Below the pieces are notes generated by a model. The model saw only the letters and a program-made list of their open reading frames with translations, was not told the origin of the DNA and made no database searches. From positions 3,766,501 through 3,830,500 of the forward strand of contig NC_023065.1 in the NCBI RefSeq assembly GCF_000513295.1: DNA of 64,000 bases, in the 5' to 3' direction. Shown piece by piece: positions 28,451 to 37,252 of this stretch; within the stretch, counting starts at the first letter, position 1; every line of letters begins with the position of its first letter. This stretch comes from Magnetospirillum gryphiswaldense MSR-1 v2 (lineage in GTDB: Bacteria; Pseudomonadota; Alphaproteobacteria; Rhodospirillales; Magnetospirillaceae). A program made the position numbers and the translations under genes.

Positions 28451-28840
28451 TTAGTTGAAGTCGCCCAGGACCGAAGACATCTTGGTCTTCAGCGTCTCGG
28501 CGTTGAACGGCTTGACGATATAGTTGGAAACGCCCGCTTCCTTGGCGGCAATGACGTTTTCCGACTTGGACTCGGCGGTGACCATGATGAAGGGAATGGA
28601 CTTCAGCTTGGCATCGGCGCGCACTTCACGCAGCAATTGCAGGCCGGTCATGGGTTCCATGTTCCAGTCGGAAATGATCAGGCCGTAATTGCCGACGCGC
28701 AGCATCTGGAGTGCCATCGAGCCGTCGGTGGCTTCATCCACATTATTGAAACCAAGCTGCTTCAGCAGGTTGCGGATGATTCGCAGCATCGTCTTGTAAT
28801 CGTCGACGATGAGCACGTTCATATTCTTGTCGACAGACAT
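28451..28840 (-). CDS. cheY: Chemotaxis response regulator CheY
   Basis: A 129-residue single-domain response regulator that binds FliM when phosphorylated. Key residues are visible: the acidic pair in LIVDDYK, phospho-acceptor D58 in ISDWNM, the switch threonine in MVTAES, and the lysine in VKPFN. The ATG at 28840 has AAGGAG seven bases upstream; an in-frame ATG at 28861 lacks such a site. The neighbours are cheZ and the motor genes. Confidence 0.95.
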   Translation of the reverse strand: MSVDKNMNVLIVDDYKTMLRIIRNLLKQLGFNNVDEATDGSMALQMLRVGNYGLIISDWNMEPMTGLQLLREVRADAKLKSIPFIMVTAESKSENVIAAKEAGVSNYIVKPFNAETLKTKMSSVLGDFN

Positions 28841-28965
28841 CCAAAAGCTCCTTCGAGGCACTAGCCGCCAAATCCAACAGACCGCCGGCGCGAGTTTGAT
28901 TAGTTAAGGTAGGGAAGCAGGGTCACGCAAGGCATTTTTCACCCGTTTCGCCAATAAAAGAACAC

Positions 28966-29751
28966 TTATCCCCCATTTGCTGGCTTGGTCGTCGGCATTT
29001 GCCGGCGTACAGCCAGTTCCGAAGTCAGGTTTTTCGCCTTGGTGGGGTCCATTTCCGCCAAAATCGGGGCAACTTTCTGCTCTTTCATGCGTTCGACCAC
29101 GTCGAGCATGATGCCCATTTCCAGCTGTTCAAAGATTTTGGCCGCATCCTTGGGTTTCATGTTTTCATAAATCTTGACCAGGGATCGCATCTTTGAATCT
29201 TCCTGATCGTTATATTGGCGCAGCAAGCCCTCGATGGTGCTTTGCAGCGTCTTCATTTCGGTTATTTTCCGCTCGATTTGATTCTCGGCGGCTTTTTGTA
29301 AGGCTTCGCGCCGCTCGATGTCGCGTTCGCGCGCATCCAAGGTGCCACGACGTTCCTGCAGTTTCTGCAGAACCTCCAATTCGGTCTGGCTGAAGACGCC
29401 GGCATCGGACGGCACCGAGGCCTGCTGTTCCGACCGGGGCGTCGGGGCTGGGGCTGGGCCGGGGGGGGGCGAGGACGCGGCGGTTGGGGCGGCGGCCGGG
29501 GGACGCGGGGTGTTGCCGCCGTTGGTCTGGGCCGGCGGCGGGGCCTCGGTCGCCTTGGGTTCGGCCTGCTGGGCCTGCAACTCGCCGGCCAGACGGACGC
29601 TGGACAGGTCGACGAAGCCGTTCCTGATGTCGATGACCCGTACCGACAGCATCAGCGCCGCCACCGCGATCAGCACCGGCAGCAGGCGGAAGAACGGGGT
29701 GCGGGGCGTTTTGGCTTTGACTTTGGCTTTGGGCTGTGCGGCGCGGGCCAT
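28966..29751 (-). CDS. MotE-like flagellar motor accessory protein
   Basis: A 261-residue protein with a short basic N-terminus, one membrane segment (about 22-42), a Pro/Ala-rich linker (about 65-115), a long coiled coil, and a C-terminal domain like the MgtE N-domain (KIFEQLEMGIMLDVVERM...LAEMDPTKA). In rhizobia MotE is a periplasmic chaperone for MotC. The neighbouring fliL/fliM genes support a motor role. It is probably anchored in the inner membrane with the C-terminus in the periplasm. Confidence 0.75.
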   Translation of the reverse strand: MARAAQPKAKVKAKTPRTPFFRLLPVLIAVAALMLSVRVIDIRNGFVDLSSVRLAGELQAQQAEPKATEAPPPAQTNGGNTPRPPAAAPTAASSPPPGPAPAPTPRSEQQASVPSDAGVFSQTELEVLQKLQERRGTLDARERDIERREALQKAAENQIERKITEMKTLQSTIEGLLRQYNDQEDSKMRSLVKIYENMKPKDAAKIFEQLEMGIMLDVVERMKEQKVAPILAEMDPTKAKNLTSELAVRRQMPTTKPANGG

Positions 29752-29758
29752 GATGGCG

Positions 29759-30319
29759 TTACCTCATGGATTGCAGGGCGCGCAGCAACTCGCGCTCGGC
29801 TTCCGAGCGTTCGTCCACGTCCTGTTCACTGGCGGCGGCGGCTGCCGCCATGGTGGCGGCGCGGGCCGAGGACGGCGAGAAGCCGCCACCACCCGAGCCC
29901 ATGGCCGAGCCCATGGCGCCAGCTTGGGCGGCACCACCGGTCTGGGCGCGCGGGGCCGGCGGCGGCACTGCCGCCGGGGCGCCCTTGACCTCGGTCCGGG
30001 CCGAGCGCACGGCATTTTCCAGGCGGTTGGCCATGGTGTCGGCGCGTTCGATCATGAAGGCCAGGTCGTCGCGCAGGGACTGGGCCTTTTCCACCCGTTC
30101 CTGCAACGATTGGCCGGCATCTTCCGCCGCCTTTCTGAGCTTGGGAATGGACGATTCGGCCCGCACGGTGGCTTCATTGAAGCTGACGATGATCTTGGCC
30201 AGGTCGTCGCGGTTCTTGCGCAACTGGGTCAGCCGCTGGTTCAGCATCACCGCATAGCCGATGGTGGCCACCAACAGGACCGAGACCAGCAAGTCGAGGA
30301 TGATCTTCCAATCCAACAT
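29759..30319 (-). CDS. DUF6468 family protein of the flagellar cluster
   Basis: A 186-residue protein with one N-terminal membrane segment (DLLVSVLLVATIGYAVMLNQR) followed by a coiled-coil-like helical region to about residue 110. A low-complexity Ala/Gly/Pro tail follows. The sequence matches DUF6468, found between fliM and motE homologues in alphaproteobacteria. It starts three bases after fliM, so it is cotranscribed. Its function is unknown; a motor or export-linked role is inferred from context only. Confidence 0.75.
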   Translation of the reverse strand: MLDWKIILDLLVSVLLVATIGYAVMLNQRLTQLRKNRDDLAKIIVSFNEATVRAESSIPKLRKAAEDAGQSLQERVEKAQSLRDDLAFMIERADTMANRLENAVRSARTEVKGAPAAVPPPAPRAQTGGAAQAGAMGSAMGSGGGGFSPSSARAATMAAAAAASEQDVDERSEAERELLRALQSMR

Positions 30320-30322
30320 GGC

Positions 30323-31477
30323 CTAGCCCTTGATCTTGTCGTCGACGCGGATGGCGATATGCGGACCCTTGCGCCCCATGCGCCCGCGGAACATGGAAAC
30401 GTCGCCGCAGCGCAGGTCGATGGGCGAATTGGGCTGGGCGTTCAGCAGGATCTTCGACCCCACCTTCCAGTTCAGCACGTCGCGCAGGCCCATGACCTGC
30501 TCGTCGAGGACGGCTTCCATCTGCACCTCGGTCAACCACAGCTCTTCCGCCAAGTGGGTCTCCCAGATGGAATCGCGACCGAACTTTTCACCCATGAACA
30601 TCTGCAGCAGCAATTCGCGCACCGGTTCCAAGGTGGCGTAGGGCAGCAGCAATTCCAGGCGACCGCCGCGATCTTCCATGTCGATTCTGAGCTTGGCGAC
30701 GATGGCGGCGTTGCTGGGGCGCGAAATGGTGGCAAAGCGCGGATTGGTTTCCAGACGGTCGAAACGGAAGGTGACCGGCGACAGCGGGTCGAAGGCGGCG
30801 GACAGGTCCGACAGCACCACGTGGACCATGCGCTCCACCAGATTGCGTTCGATGGTGGTGTAGGGCCGGCCTTCGATACGCATGGCCGCAGTGCCGCGGC
30901 GTCCGCCCAACAGCACGTCGACGATGGAGTAGATCAGGGACGAATCCACGGTAAGCAGGCCGTAATTGTCCCATTCCTCGGCCTTGAACACCGCCAGCAT
31001 GGCCGGCAGCGGGATCGAGTTGAGGTAATCGCCGAAACGCAAGGAGAGGATGTTGTCCAGCGACACTTCGACGTTGTCGGAGGTGAAGTTACGCATGGAG
31101 GTGGACATCATGCGCACCAGACGGTCGAACACCACTTCCAGCATGGGAAGGCGTTCGTACGACACCAGGGCGGAATTGAGGATGGCCTGGATGCCCGAGC
31201 GGTCGTCGCCGCGACCGTGGTCGTCATCGAAGCCCAACAGCGAGTCGATTTCGTCCTGGTTGAGGACGCGGGTGGAATCCTTGGGCGTGTCGTCGGCTTC
31301 GTCGCCGCCGCCGCCGCCGCCCAGCATGGCTTCCCATTCCGCCGCCATGGCATCGGACTCGCCGCCCTCGCCGCCGCCACTGCCGGTGTCGTCACCGGCC
31401 ATGGCAGCCCATTCCTTCATCAGGGCTTCTTCGTCGTCTGCCGAGCGGCTTTCGCCGCCATCTTCATCCATCGCCAT
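30323..31477 (-). CDS. fliM: Flagellar motor switch protein FliM
   Basis: C-ring component that receives CheY-P and sets rotation. The 384 residues include the CheY-binding motif LNQDEIDSLLGF, but it is at about residue 72 instead of the extreme N-terminus. The preceding acidic extension contains two related segments (ALMKEWAAMAG and AMAAEWEAMLG). The middle CheC-like domain (about 95-290) and the C-terminal SpoA domain (about 300-380) are both recognisable. The gene lies between fliL and the DUF6468 gene. Confidence 0.95.
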   Translation of the reverse strand: MAMDEDGGESRSADDEEALMKEWAAMAGDDTGSGGGEGGESDAMAAEWEAMLGGGGGGDEADDTPKDSTRVLNQDEIDSLLGFDDDHGRGDDRSGIQAILNSALVSYERLPMLEVVFDRLVRMMSTSMRNFTSDNVEVSLDNILSLRFGDYLNSIPLPAMLAVFKAEEWDNYGLLTVDSSLIYSIVDVLLGGRRGTAAMRIEGRPYTTIERNLVERMVHVVLSDLSAAFDPLSPVTFRFDRLETNPRFATISRPSNAAIVAKLRIDMEDRGGRLELLLPYATLEPVRELLLQMFMGEKFGRDSIWETHLAEELWLTEVQMEAVLDEQVMGLRDVLNWKVGSKILLNAQPNSPIDLRCGDVSMFRGRMGRKGPHIAIRVDDKIKG

Positions 31478-31486
31478 GTGCTTCGC

Positions 31487-32035
31487 CTACTGGACCAGCA
31501 TCTCGCGGAACAATACATCGTTTACTTTGACCGGCTTGACCGCCGCCTGCACGCGGGTCAGCAATTCCTCGCGCAGCAGATGCATGCCAGCGGCACCTTG
31601 CAGATCCTCGACCCTCAGTTCGCGCAGGTAGACCTGGAACGAATCGACGATGCGCGGCAGCACCACCTGCACCTTGGGCTCATCCAACGGGCTTTCCAGC
31701 TCGAGGGCGACCAAAATCTTCAAGAAGGCCTGCTTGCGACCGTTGCTTTGCAGGTTCACCAGCATTTCCGGCAGGTTATAAAAGTGCGCCGGGCCGATGG
31801 CCTTGGGGGCGTCGCCCTTGGGCGCCTCGACCGGGGCTTCGGCCTTGTGGTCGCCCTTGCCCATCAACCCGTCGAGCACGCCCGAGAAGAACAGACCGGC
31901 GCCCGCACCCAGCAACAGCAAGATGGGCAGCACGATCATCAGAATCTTTTTGATCGGCGGCTTCTTCGAGCTTGATGACGGCAGATCCTCTAGGCCTTCA
32001 CCTTCGTCGAAATCTTCTTCCAGATCTTCGGCCAT
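31487..32035 (-). CDS. fliL: Flagellar basal body-associated protein FliL
   Basis: A 182-residue inner-membrane protein that associates with the stators. It has an acidic cytoplasmic N-terminus (AEDLEEDFDEGEGLED), one membrane segment (about 32-53) and a periplasmic FliL domain (about 80-182). AGGGAAAC precedes the ATG at 32035; an upstream in-frame ATG at 32068 is less likely. It is the first gene of the minus-strand run fliL-fliM-DUF6468-motE and is divergent from flgF. Confidence 0.92.
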   Translation of the reverse strand: MAEDLEEDFDEGEGLEDLPSSSSKKPPIKKILMIVLPILLLLGAGAGLFFSGVLDGLMGKGDHKAEAPVEAPKGDAPKAIGPAHFYNLPEMLVNLQSNGRKQAFLKILVALELESPLDEPKVQVVLPRIVDSFQVYLRELRVEDLQGAAGMHLLREELLTRVQAAVKPVKVNDVLFREMLVQ

Positions 32036-32349
32036 GTTTCCCTGCCTGACGAAATAAGGTCCACGCATGCGTCGCGGCCGGTCGCACGCCCGGACCTCTA
32101 AACTACGCCTTCCGGGGTTAACAGAACGTTGCCCCAGGAACCGGCTTCTGCACCGGCTTCTGCCCCGGCTCCAGGCCCGACCGCCGCCCAGACCATAGCC
32201 ATAGATGGACTAGGCGGCAATATCTGCCCGGCAGGCCTTGCCAAGTGAGCGGGTGCAAAAAAGTGAAATGGCGGAAATCGGCGGTTTCCAGGACTTGGCA
32301 CGGCAAATGCAAGATGGTTTTGGCTCGTTTGGCAATCAGGTATCCGATC
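32036..32349. other. Divergent regulatory region between fliL and flgF
   Basis: This 314-base gap separates the two flagellar operons. It holds the sigma-54-type site at 32296-32311 that faces flgF. It also contains a short tandem stretch near 32141-32172 built on CGGCTTCTGC. Short open frames here lack ribosome binding sites and look random. I found no comparable -24/-12 site facing fliL. Confidence 0.6.
32296..32311 (+). promoter_or_regulatory. Sigma-54 (-24/-12) promoter for flgFGAH
   Basis: TGGCACGGCAAATGCA matches the sigma-54 consensus closely: a full TGGCACG at -24, GC ten bases after GG, and TGCA at -12. The start would fall near 32321, about 29 bases before the flgF ATG. Sigma-54 control of middle and late flagellar genes is established in several alphaproteobacteria. 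An activator such as FlbD or FleQ would be needed. Confidence 0.75.
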
Positions 32350-33084
32350 ATGGAAAACACATCTTACATCGCGCTATCACGTCAGAACGCCCTGTGGCGT
32401 CAGCTCGACGTCATCGCCGGCAACATGGCCAACGCCAACACGCCCGGCTACAAGAGCGAACAGATGATGTTCCGCGAATATCTGATGGACACCCGCTCGT
32501 CCGACCGCGCCACCGGCAAGAAGCTGTCTTACGTGCAAGATATCGGCCTGCTGCGTGACACCCGCGAAGGTGCCTTCACCAAGACCGACAACCCGCTGGA
32601 CCTGGCGCTGCACAATGACGGGTTCTTCCAGGTCGAGACCGAAGCCGGCATGCGTTATACCCGCAACGGCCATTTCCGCCTGGACGAAGGCGGCATGCTG
32701 GTCAATTCCCAGGGTGCGGCGGTGATGGACACGGGCGACAATCCGATCATCCTGGCCCCCAACGAAACCCGCATCACCGTCACCCCCGATGGCTCGGTTT
32801 CCACCGAAAACGGCATCGTCGCTAAGATCAAGGTGGTGCGCTTCGCCAATGACCAGGACATGCGCAAGATCGGCGACAGCCTGTACGAGACCACCCAGGA
32901 CCCGGACACCATCGCCCGGCCTAGCATCGTCCAGGGGATGATGGAAGAATCCAACGTTCAGCCGGTGGTGGAAATCACCAAGATGACCGAGGTTCTGCGC
33001 CAGTATCAGGCGTTGCAGAACATCCTGGAAAAAGAACACGAACGACAGATGAAGGCCATGGAAGTCTTCGTCTCTCGTAATTAA
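32350..33084 (+). CDS. flgF: Flagellar basal-body rod protein FlgF
   Basis: A 244-residue proximal rod protein. The N-terminal flagellar rod signature (LWRQLDVIAGNMANANTPGYKSE) and the C-terminal helix typical of rod/hook proteins are both present. I chose the ATG at 32350 (MENTSYIALSRQ) because it gives the conserved start. A longer in-frame stretch begins at 32245 but would run through the sigma-54 promoter. It is first in the flgF-flgG-flgA-flgH operon. Confidence 0.94.
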   Translation: MENTSYIALSRQNALWRQLDVIAGNMANANTPGYKSEQMMFREYLMDTRSSDRATGKKLSYVQDIGLLRDTREGAFTKTDNPLDLALHNDGFFQVETEAGMRYTRNGHFRLDEGGMLVNSQGAAVMDTGDNPIILAPNETRITVTPDGSVSTENGIVAKIKVVRFANDQDMRKIGDSLYETTQDPDTIARPSIVQGMMEESNVQPVVEITKMTEVLRQYQALQNILEKEHERQMKAMEVFVSRN

Positions 33085-33108
33085 TGCCCGTTTGAAGGAG
33101 TTATCAGG

Positions 33109-33894
33109 ATGCGCTCGCTCAATATCGCCGCCACGGGCATGCTGGCCCAGCAGACCAACGTCGAAGTCATCTCGAACAACATCGCCAACATGAACACCAC
33201 CGCTTACACCAAGCGGCGGCCCGAGTTCAGCGACCTGTTGTATCAGAACCTGCGCCGCGTCGGCGCCGCCTCGTCGGACGCCGGCACCATCGTGCCGACC
33301 GGCGTGCAGCTTGGCCTGGGCGTCAAGACCACCGCCGTTTACCGCATCACCGAACAGGGTTCGGTACAATCCACCGACAACACGCTGGACGTGGCCATTC
33401 AGGGCAAGGGCTACTTACAGATCCGCCTTCCCTCGGGCGATACCGCCTATACCCGCGACGGCTCGTTCCAGTTGTCCGAAGCCGGCCAGATCGTCACCCA
33501 TGAAGGCTATACCGTGCTGCCCGGCATCACCGTTCCCAACAACGCGGTGGGCATCTCCATCAACGCTTCCGGTCAGGTGATGGTCAAGGTCGATGGCTCC
33601 ATCGATCAGACCGTGGTCGGTCAGCTGCAATTGGCCAATTTCGCCAACGAAGCCGGCCTGGAAGCCCGCGGCGACAATCTGTTCCTGGAAACCCCGGCCT
33701 CGGGCGGGGTTTTGGCCGGCAATCCCGGTTCGCCCGGTTACGGCACGCTGTTGCAGGGCTTCTTGGAAACCTCGAACGTCAACGTGGTGGCCGAGGTGAC
33801 CAATCTGATCAGCGCCCAGCGCGCCTATGAAATGAACTCGAAGGTCATCCAGACCTCGGACGAAATGATGTCCACCATCAACCAGCTGAAGTGA
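33109..33894 (+). CDS. flgG: Flagellar distal rod protein FlgG
   Basis: The 261-residue length is exactly usual for FlgG. The N-terminus MRSLNIAATGMLAQQTNVEV and the rod motif NNIANMNTTAYTKRRPEF are diagnostic, and the C-terminal coil ends NSKVIQTSDEMMSTINQLK. A GAAGGAG site lies before the ATG. The following flgA start is eight bases from the flgG stop. Confidence 0.97.
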   Translation: MRSLNIAATGMLAQQTNVEVISNNIANMNTTAYTKRRPEFSDLLYQNLRRVGAASSDAGTIVPTGVQLGLGVKTTAVYRITEQGSVQSTDNTLDVAIQGKGYLQIRLPSGDTAYTRDGSFQLSEAGQIVTHEGYTVLPGITVPNNAVGISINASGQVMVKVDGSIDQTVVGQLQLANFANEAGLEARGDNLFLETPASGGVLAGNPGSPGYGTLLQGFLETSNVNVVAEVTNLISAQRAYEMNSKVIQTSDEMMSTINQLK

Positions 33895-33902
33895 GGCGGA
33901 TC

Positions 33903-34865
33903 ATGAAGCGCATCCTTGCCGCCACCATCCTGACCCTCTGCGCCGCCCAAGCCTGGGCCGCCGATTTGCCGGTCAGCCTGAAGCAGACCGCCACCATCCA
34001 AGGCGACGTGGTCAAGTTGGGTGATTTGTGGGACAACCTGGGAGCCAAGGCTGACGTGGTTCTGGCCGGGGCGCCGCAGCCGGGCAAGCGCATCGTCGCC
34101 GATGCCCGCTGGCTGGCCGCCGTGGCCCAGGCCAACGCCATCAACTGGCAGCCGTCCTCGGGTTTCGACCGCATCGTCATCGAACGCCCCGGTCAGTTGG
34201 TCGACATGCGCCTGATCGAGGCGGAACTGCGCGACGCCCTGGCCATGGAAGGCCTGCCCGGTGCCTTCGAGATGGAAGTCTCCAACCGTTCCGCCCTCAA
34301 CATCATGGTGCCGGCCAATGTCTCGGGCCTGATCGCCATCCGCGACGTCGCCGTCGATGTCCGCAACAACCGTTTCGCCGCCACCGTCGAGGTGCCCGCC
34401 GACAGCCCCAACAGCCCCAACGCCGTGCGTCAGCGCGTCAACGGCAGGTTTTTCCCGGTGGCCAAGGTGCCGGTGCTGGCGCGGCCCTTGAACCGCGGCG
34501 ACATCATCACCGAAGCCGACATCAAGTGGGTCGAACTGCGTGCCGACGTGGCGCGGCGCGACATCATCATCGACGTCGATCAGATCATCGGTCAGGAGCC
34601 GCGCCAGCCGGTACGCGCCGACGCGCCGTTGCGGGCCAGCGAACTGCGCCGCCCGGTGCTGGTGGAGCGCAACGCCATGGTCACGGTGACGCTGAAGACC
34701 GCCAACATGTCGCTGACCAGCCAGGCCAAGGCCACCGAGGCCGGCGGCAAGGGCGACGTCATCCGCATCACCAATCTGCAATCCAAGCGCACGGTGGAAG
34801 CCGTCGTCGAAGGTCCCGGCCTGGTGTCGGTGACCCCCGGCGGTCCCCGTGTGCTGTCCAACTAA
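33903..34865 (+). CDS. flgA: Flagellar P-ring assembly chaperone FlgA
   Basis: A 320-residue periplasmic chaperone needed for FlgI (P-ring) assembly. The signal peptide is MKRILAATILTLCAAQAWAA. The C-terminal SAF-type domain (about 190-320) contains the family pattern RPLNRGDIITEADIKWVELR and ends in the VSVTPGGPRVLSN strand. It is longer than the E. coli protein, as usual in alphaproteobacteria. GAGGCGGATC lies before the ATG. Confidence 0.93.
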   Translation: MKRILAATILTLCAAQAWAADLPVSLKQTATIQGDVVKLGDLWDNLGAKADVVLAGAPQPGKRIVADARWLAAVAQANAINWQPSSGFDRIVIERPGQLVDMRLIEAELRDALAMEGLPGAFEMEVSNRSALNIMVPANVSGLIAIRDVAVDVRNNRFAATVEVPADSPNSPNAVRQRVNGRFFPVAKVPVLARPLNRGDIITEADIKWVELRADVARRDIIIDVDQIIGQEPRQPVRADAPLRASELRRPVLVERNAMVTVTLKTANMSLTSQAKATEAGGKGDVIRITNLQSKRTVEAVVEGPGLVSVTPGGPRVLSN

Positions 34866-34892
34866 GTCCGTTTCGATCAGGAGCGACCGATC

Positions 34893-35648
34893 ATGATTTC
34901 CCGCATTCTTCTCCGCACCACCGTGATCGCCCTGGCCGTGGGCTCGTTGTCGGCGTGCAACGCCCTGTCGCGGCTGTCGGAAGTGGGCTCCGGCCCCACC
35001 GTGTCGAAGATCGAGGATCCGACCCAGCGGGCCGGTTACCAACCGGTGGTCATGCCCATGCCGCAGCCGGTGGCGCCGCCGCAAAACGCCAATTCCCTGT
35101 GGCGTCCAGGCTCGCGCGCGTTCTTCAAGGACCAGCGGGCCAAGGAAATCGGCGACATCCTGACCGTGGCGGTGGCCATCACCAACGAAACCGCCAGCTT
35201 CGAGAGCAAGTTGACCCGGTCGCGCGAAGCCGAGGAAGATGCCGGTATCACCGGTCTGCTGGGCTTCGAGAACTCGCTCAACAAGATTTTGCCCGACGCG
35301 GTCAATCCGGCCACCTTGGTGGGGGCCACCGGCACCAGCACCAACACCAATTCGGGTAAGACCGAACGCAATGAAAGCCTGACCGTCAGTCTGGCGGCGA
35401 TCATCACCCAGGTGCTGCCCAACGGCAATCTGGTCATCGCCGGCAAGCAGGAAATCCGGGTCAACTACGAAATGCGCGAACTGAACGTCCAGGGCATCAT
35501 CCGGCCCGAGGATATTTCGTCCGCCAATTCGGTGACCTACGACAAGATCGCCGAGGCCCGCATCTATTACGGCGGCCGTGGTGTCAATTCCGACCTGACC
35601 CAGCCGCGCTATGGTCAGCAATTGCTGGATGTGATCCTGCCCTTCTGA
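34893..35648 (+). CDS. flgH: Flagellar L-ring protein FlgH
   Basis: A 251-residue outer-membrane lipoprotein that forms the L-ring. The signal ends in the lipobox LSAC (Cys22). Family segments are visible, including SLWRPGSRAFFKDQRAKEIGDI and the C-terminal IRPEDISSANSVTYDKIAEARI. It is last in the flgFGAH operon and is followed by a terminator. The matching flgI gene is not in this window, although it often follows. Confidence 0.96.
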   Translation: MISRILLRTTVIALAVGSLSACNALSRLSEVGSGPTVSKIEDPTQRAGYQPVVMPMPQPVAPPQNANSLWRPGSRAFFKDQRAKEIGDILTVAVAITNETASFESKLTRSREAEEDAGITGLLGFENSLNKILPDAVNPATLVGATGTSTNTNSGKTERNESLTVSLAAIITQVLPNGNLVIAGKQEIRVNYEMRELNVQGIIRPEDISSANSVTYDKIAEARIYYGGRGVNSDLTQPRYGQQLLDVILPF

Positions 35649-35659
35649 TGGTGGATGGT

Positions 35660-35692
35660 GATCCCGGTGGGCAAAAAACGCCTACCGGGATC
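35660..35692 (+). terminator. Terminator after flgH
   Basis: A 13-base stem (GATCCCGGTGGGC with GCCTACCGGGATC, one mismatch) and a seven-base A-rich loop starts 11 bases after the flgH stop. The sequence after it (ACGTGCTTTTC) has a modest T run. It closes the flgFGAH operon. Confidence 0.7.
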
Positions 35693-35763
35693 ACGTGCTT
35701 TTCGGGGGGAATTTTTTGCCGGGATACTTGATCCCGGTCGTTCGCGCTTATACTCCAGGGATC

Positions 35764-36246
35764 ATGTTCGCGCCTCTTGCCCTTCTTGTCGCCCTTGCCG
35801 CCGCCGCCTGGCTGTTGTTCGGCTGGCTCAAGCGCCACCATCCTCGCCATGCCGCCAAGGTGATGGCCGGATTGGGGGCGGGCCTGCTGCTGCTGGCCGG
35901 GACGTTTCTGGTGCTGACCGGCAAGCTGTCCGGTCTGGCCGCCATCGGCGCCGGTCTGTGGATCTGGCTGCAACGCGCGCTCAAGGCCCATGCCGTGTGG
36001 AAAAGCCTGCGCGGTCTGGGCCAGCGGGCCGAGCCGCCGCCCCGATCATCGTCCGGCCCACCGATGAATGCGGGCGGCATGAGCCTCGAGGAAGCCCGCG
36101 AAATCCTGGGTATCGATGCTAAAGCCGATGTGGCCGCCATCAAGGCGGCGCATCGCCGGCTGATGGAGGCCAACCATCCCGATCGCGGTGGTTCGACCTG
36201 GATCGCGGCGCGGCTGAACCAGGCCCGCGACCGCTTGTTGTCGTAA
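35764..36246 (+). CDS. Membrane-anchored J-domain protein (Tim14/Pam18-like)
   Basis: A 160-residue protein with two N-terminal membrane segments (about 2-18 and 35-62) and a C-terminal J-like domain (about 105-160). The J-domain motif HPD is present in MEANHPDRGGS, and MSLEEAREILGI plus LNQARDRLL align with mitochondrial Pam18/Tim14. Homologues in alphaproteobacteria have been compared with the mitochondrial import motor. It probably recruits DnaK to the membrane. The start at 35764 drops a weak upstream extension. Confidence 0.8.
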   Translation: MFAPLALLVALAAAAWLLFGWLKRHHPRHAAKVMAGLGAGLLLLAGTFLVLTGKLSGLAAIGAGLWIWLQRALKAHAVWKSLRGLGQRAEPPPRSSSGPPMNAGGMSLEEAREILGIDAKADVAAIKAAHRRLMEANHPDRGGSTWIAARLNQARDRLLS

Positions 36247-36342
36247 AAATCCTACGCTTTCGTTGCGTCCGGCGCGAGGCCATGGCAAAACAGCGGCCAT
36301 CCGCACCATCATTGTGGATTAACGAATTCTAGGAGCTGGTAC

Positions 36343-37215
36343 ATGGCACGTCGTGTTCGCAAGGCAGTGTTTCCCGTCGGCGGCATGGGCACCCGGTTTT
36401 TGCCCGCAACCAAGGCCATGCCCAAGGAAATGCTGCCGGTGGTCGACAAGCCGCTGATCCAATACGCGGTGGAAGAAGCCGCTGCCGCCGGTTGCGAGCA
36501 TTTCATCTTTGTCACCGGTCGCGGCAAGAACGCCTTGGAAGACCATTTCGACCACAACCCTGAACTGGAGCGCACGCTGAAGGAGCGCGGCAAGTTCGAT
36601 CTGGTCGAGGCGGTGACCTCGTGGATGCCTAAATCCGGTCAGATGAGCTATACCCGCCAGACCGAGCCTCTGGGCCTGGGCCACGCCGTGTGGTGCGCCC
36701 GCGATCTGGTCGAGGACGAGCCCTTCGCCGTGCTGCTGCCCGACGACCTGATCCTGGCCAAGACCCCGTGTCTGAAGCAGATGGTCGCCGCCCACACCGA
36801 ACTGGGCGGCCATGTGGTCGCCGTCACCGACGTGCCGCGCGAACACACCAAGCGCTACGGCATCTTGGATGTGGAACACGACAACGGTCGGGTCGCCAAG
36901 GCCAAGGGGTTGGTTGAAAAGCCCGATCCGGCGGTGGCGCCGTCGACGCTGTCGATCATCGGCCGCTACATCCTGCATCCGGCGGTGTTCGACGTCCTCG
37001 ACAAGAAGGAAAAGGGTGCAGGCGGTGAAATCCAGCTGACCGACGCCATCAGCCAGACCATCGGCATGGTGCCGTTTCACGGCCTGCGTTTCGACGGCCA
37101 GCGTTTCGATTGCGGCGACAAGGTGGGTTGGCTGGAAGCCAATATCGCCTTCGCTCTCGAGCGCGAGGATACCGGCGATGCCGTGCGCGAAGCCCTGGCC
37201 AAGTATAAATTCTAG
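36343..37215 (+). CDS. galU: UTP-glucose-1-phosphate uridylyltransferase
   Basis: Makes UDP-glucose for envelope and exopolysaccharide synthesis. The 290-residue length is typical. The nucleotide-binding loop is FPVGGMGTRFLPATKAMPKE, and VVDKPLIQYAVEEA follows it. Further GalU signatures are LGLGHAVWCA, LLPDDLI, RYGILDV and FDCGDKVGWLEA. A TAGGAGCTGGTAC site precedes the ATG. The UDP-glucose dehydrogenase gene follows after 125 bases. Confidence 0.97.
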   Translation: MARRVRKAVFPVGGMGTRFLPATKAMPKEMLPVVDKPLIQYAVEEAAAAGCEHFIFVTGRGKNALEDHFDHNPELERTLKERGKFDLVEAVTSWMPKSGQMSYTRQTEPLGLGHAVWCARDLVEDEPFAVLLPDDLILAKTPCLKQMVAAHTELGGHVVAVTDVPREHTKRYGILDVEHDNGRVAKAKGLVEKPDPAVAPSTLSIIGRYILHPAVFDVLDKKEKGAGGEIQLTDAISQTIGMVPFHGLRFDGQRFDCGDKVGWLEANIAFALEREDTGDAVREALAKYKF

Positions 37216-37252
37216 ACGTGCGAATGGCCCGTGCCGGGGGGGCAGGCGCCAC

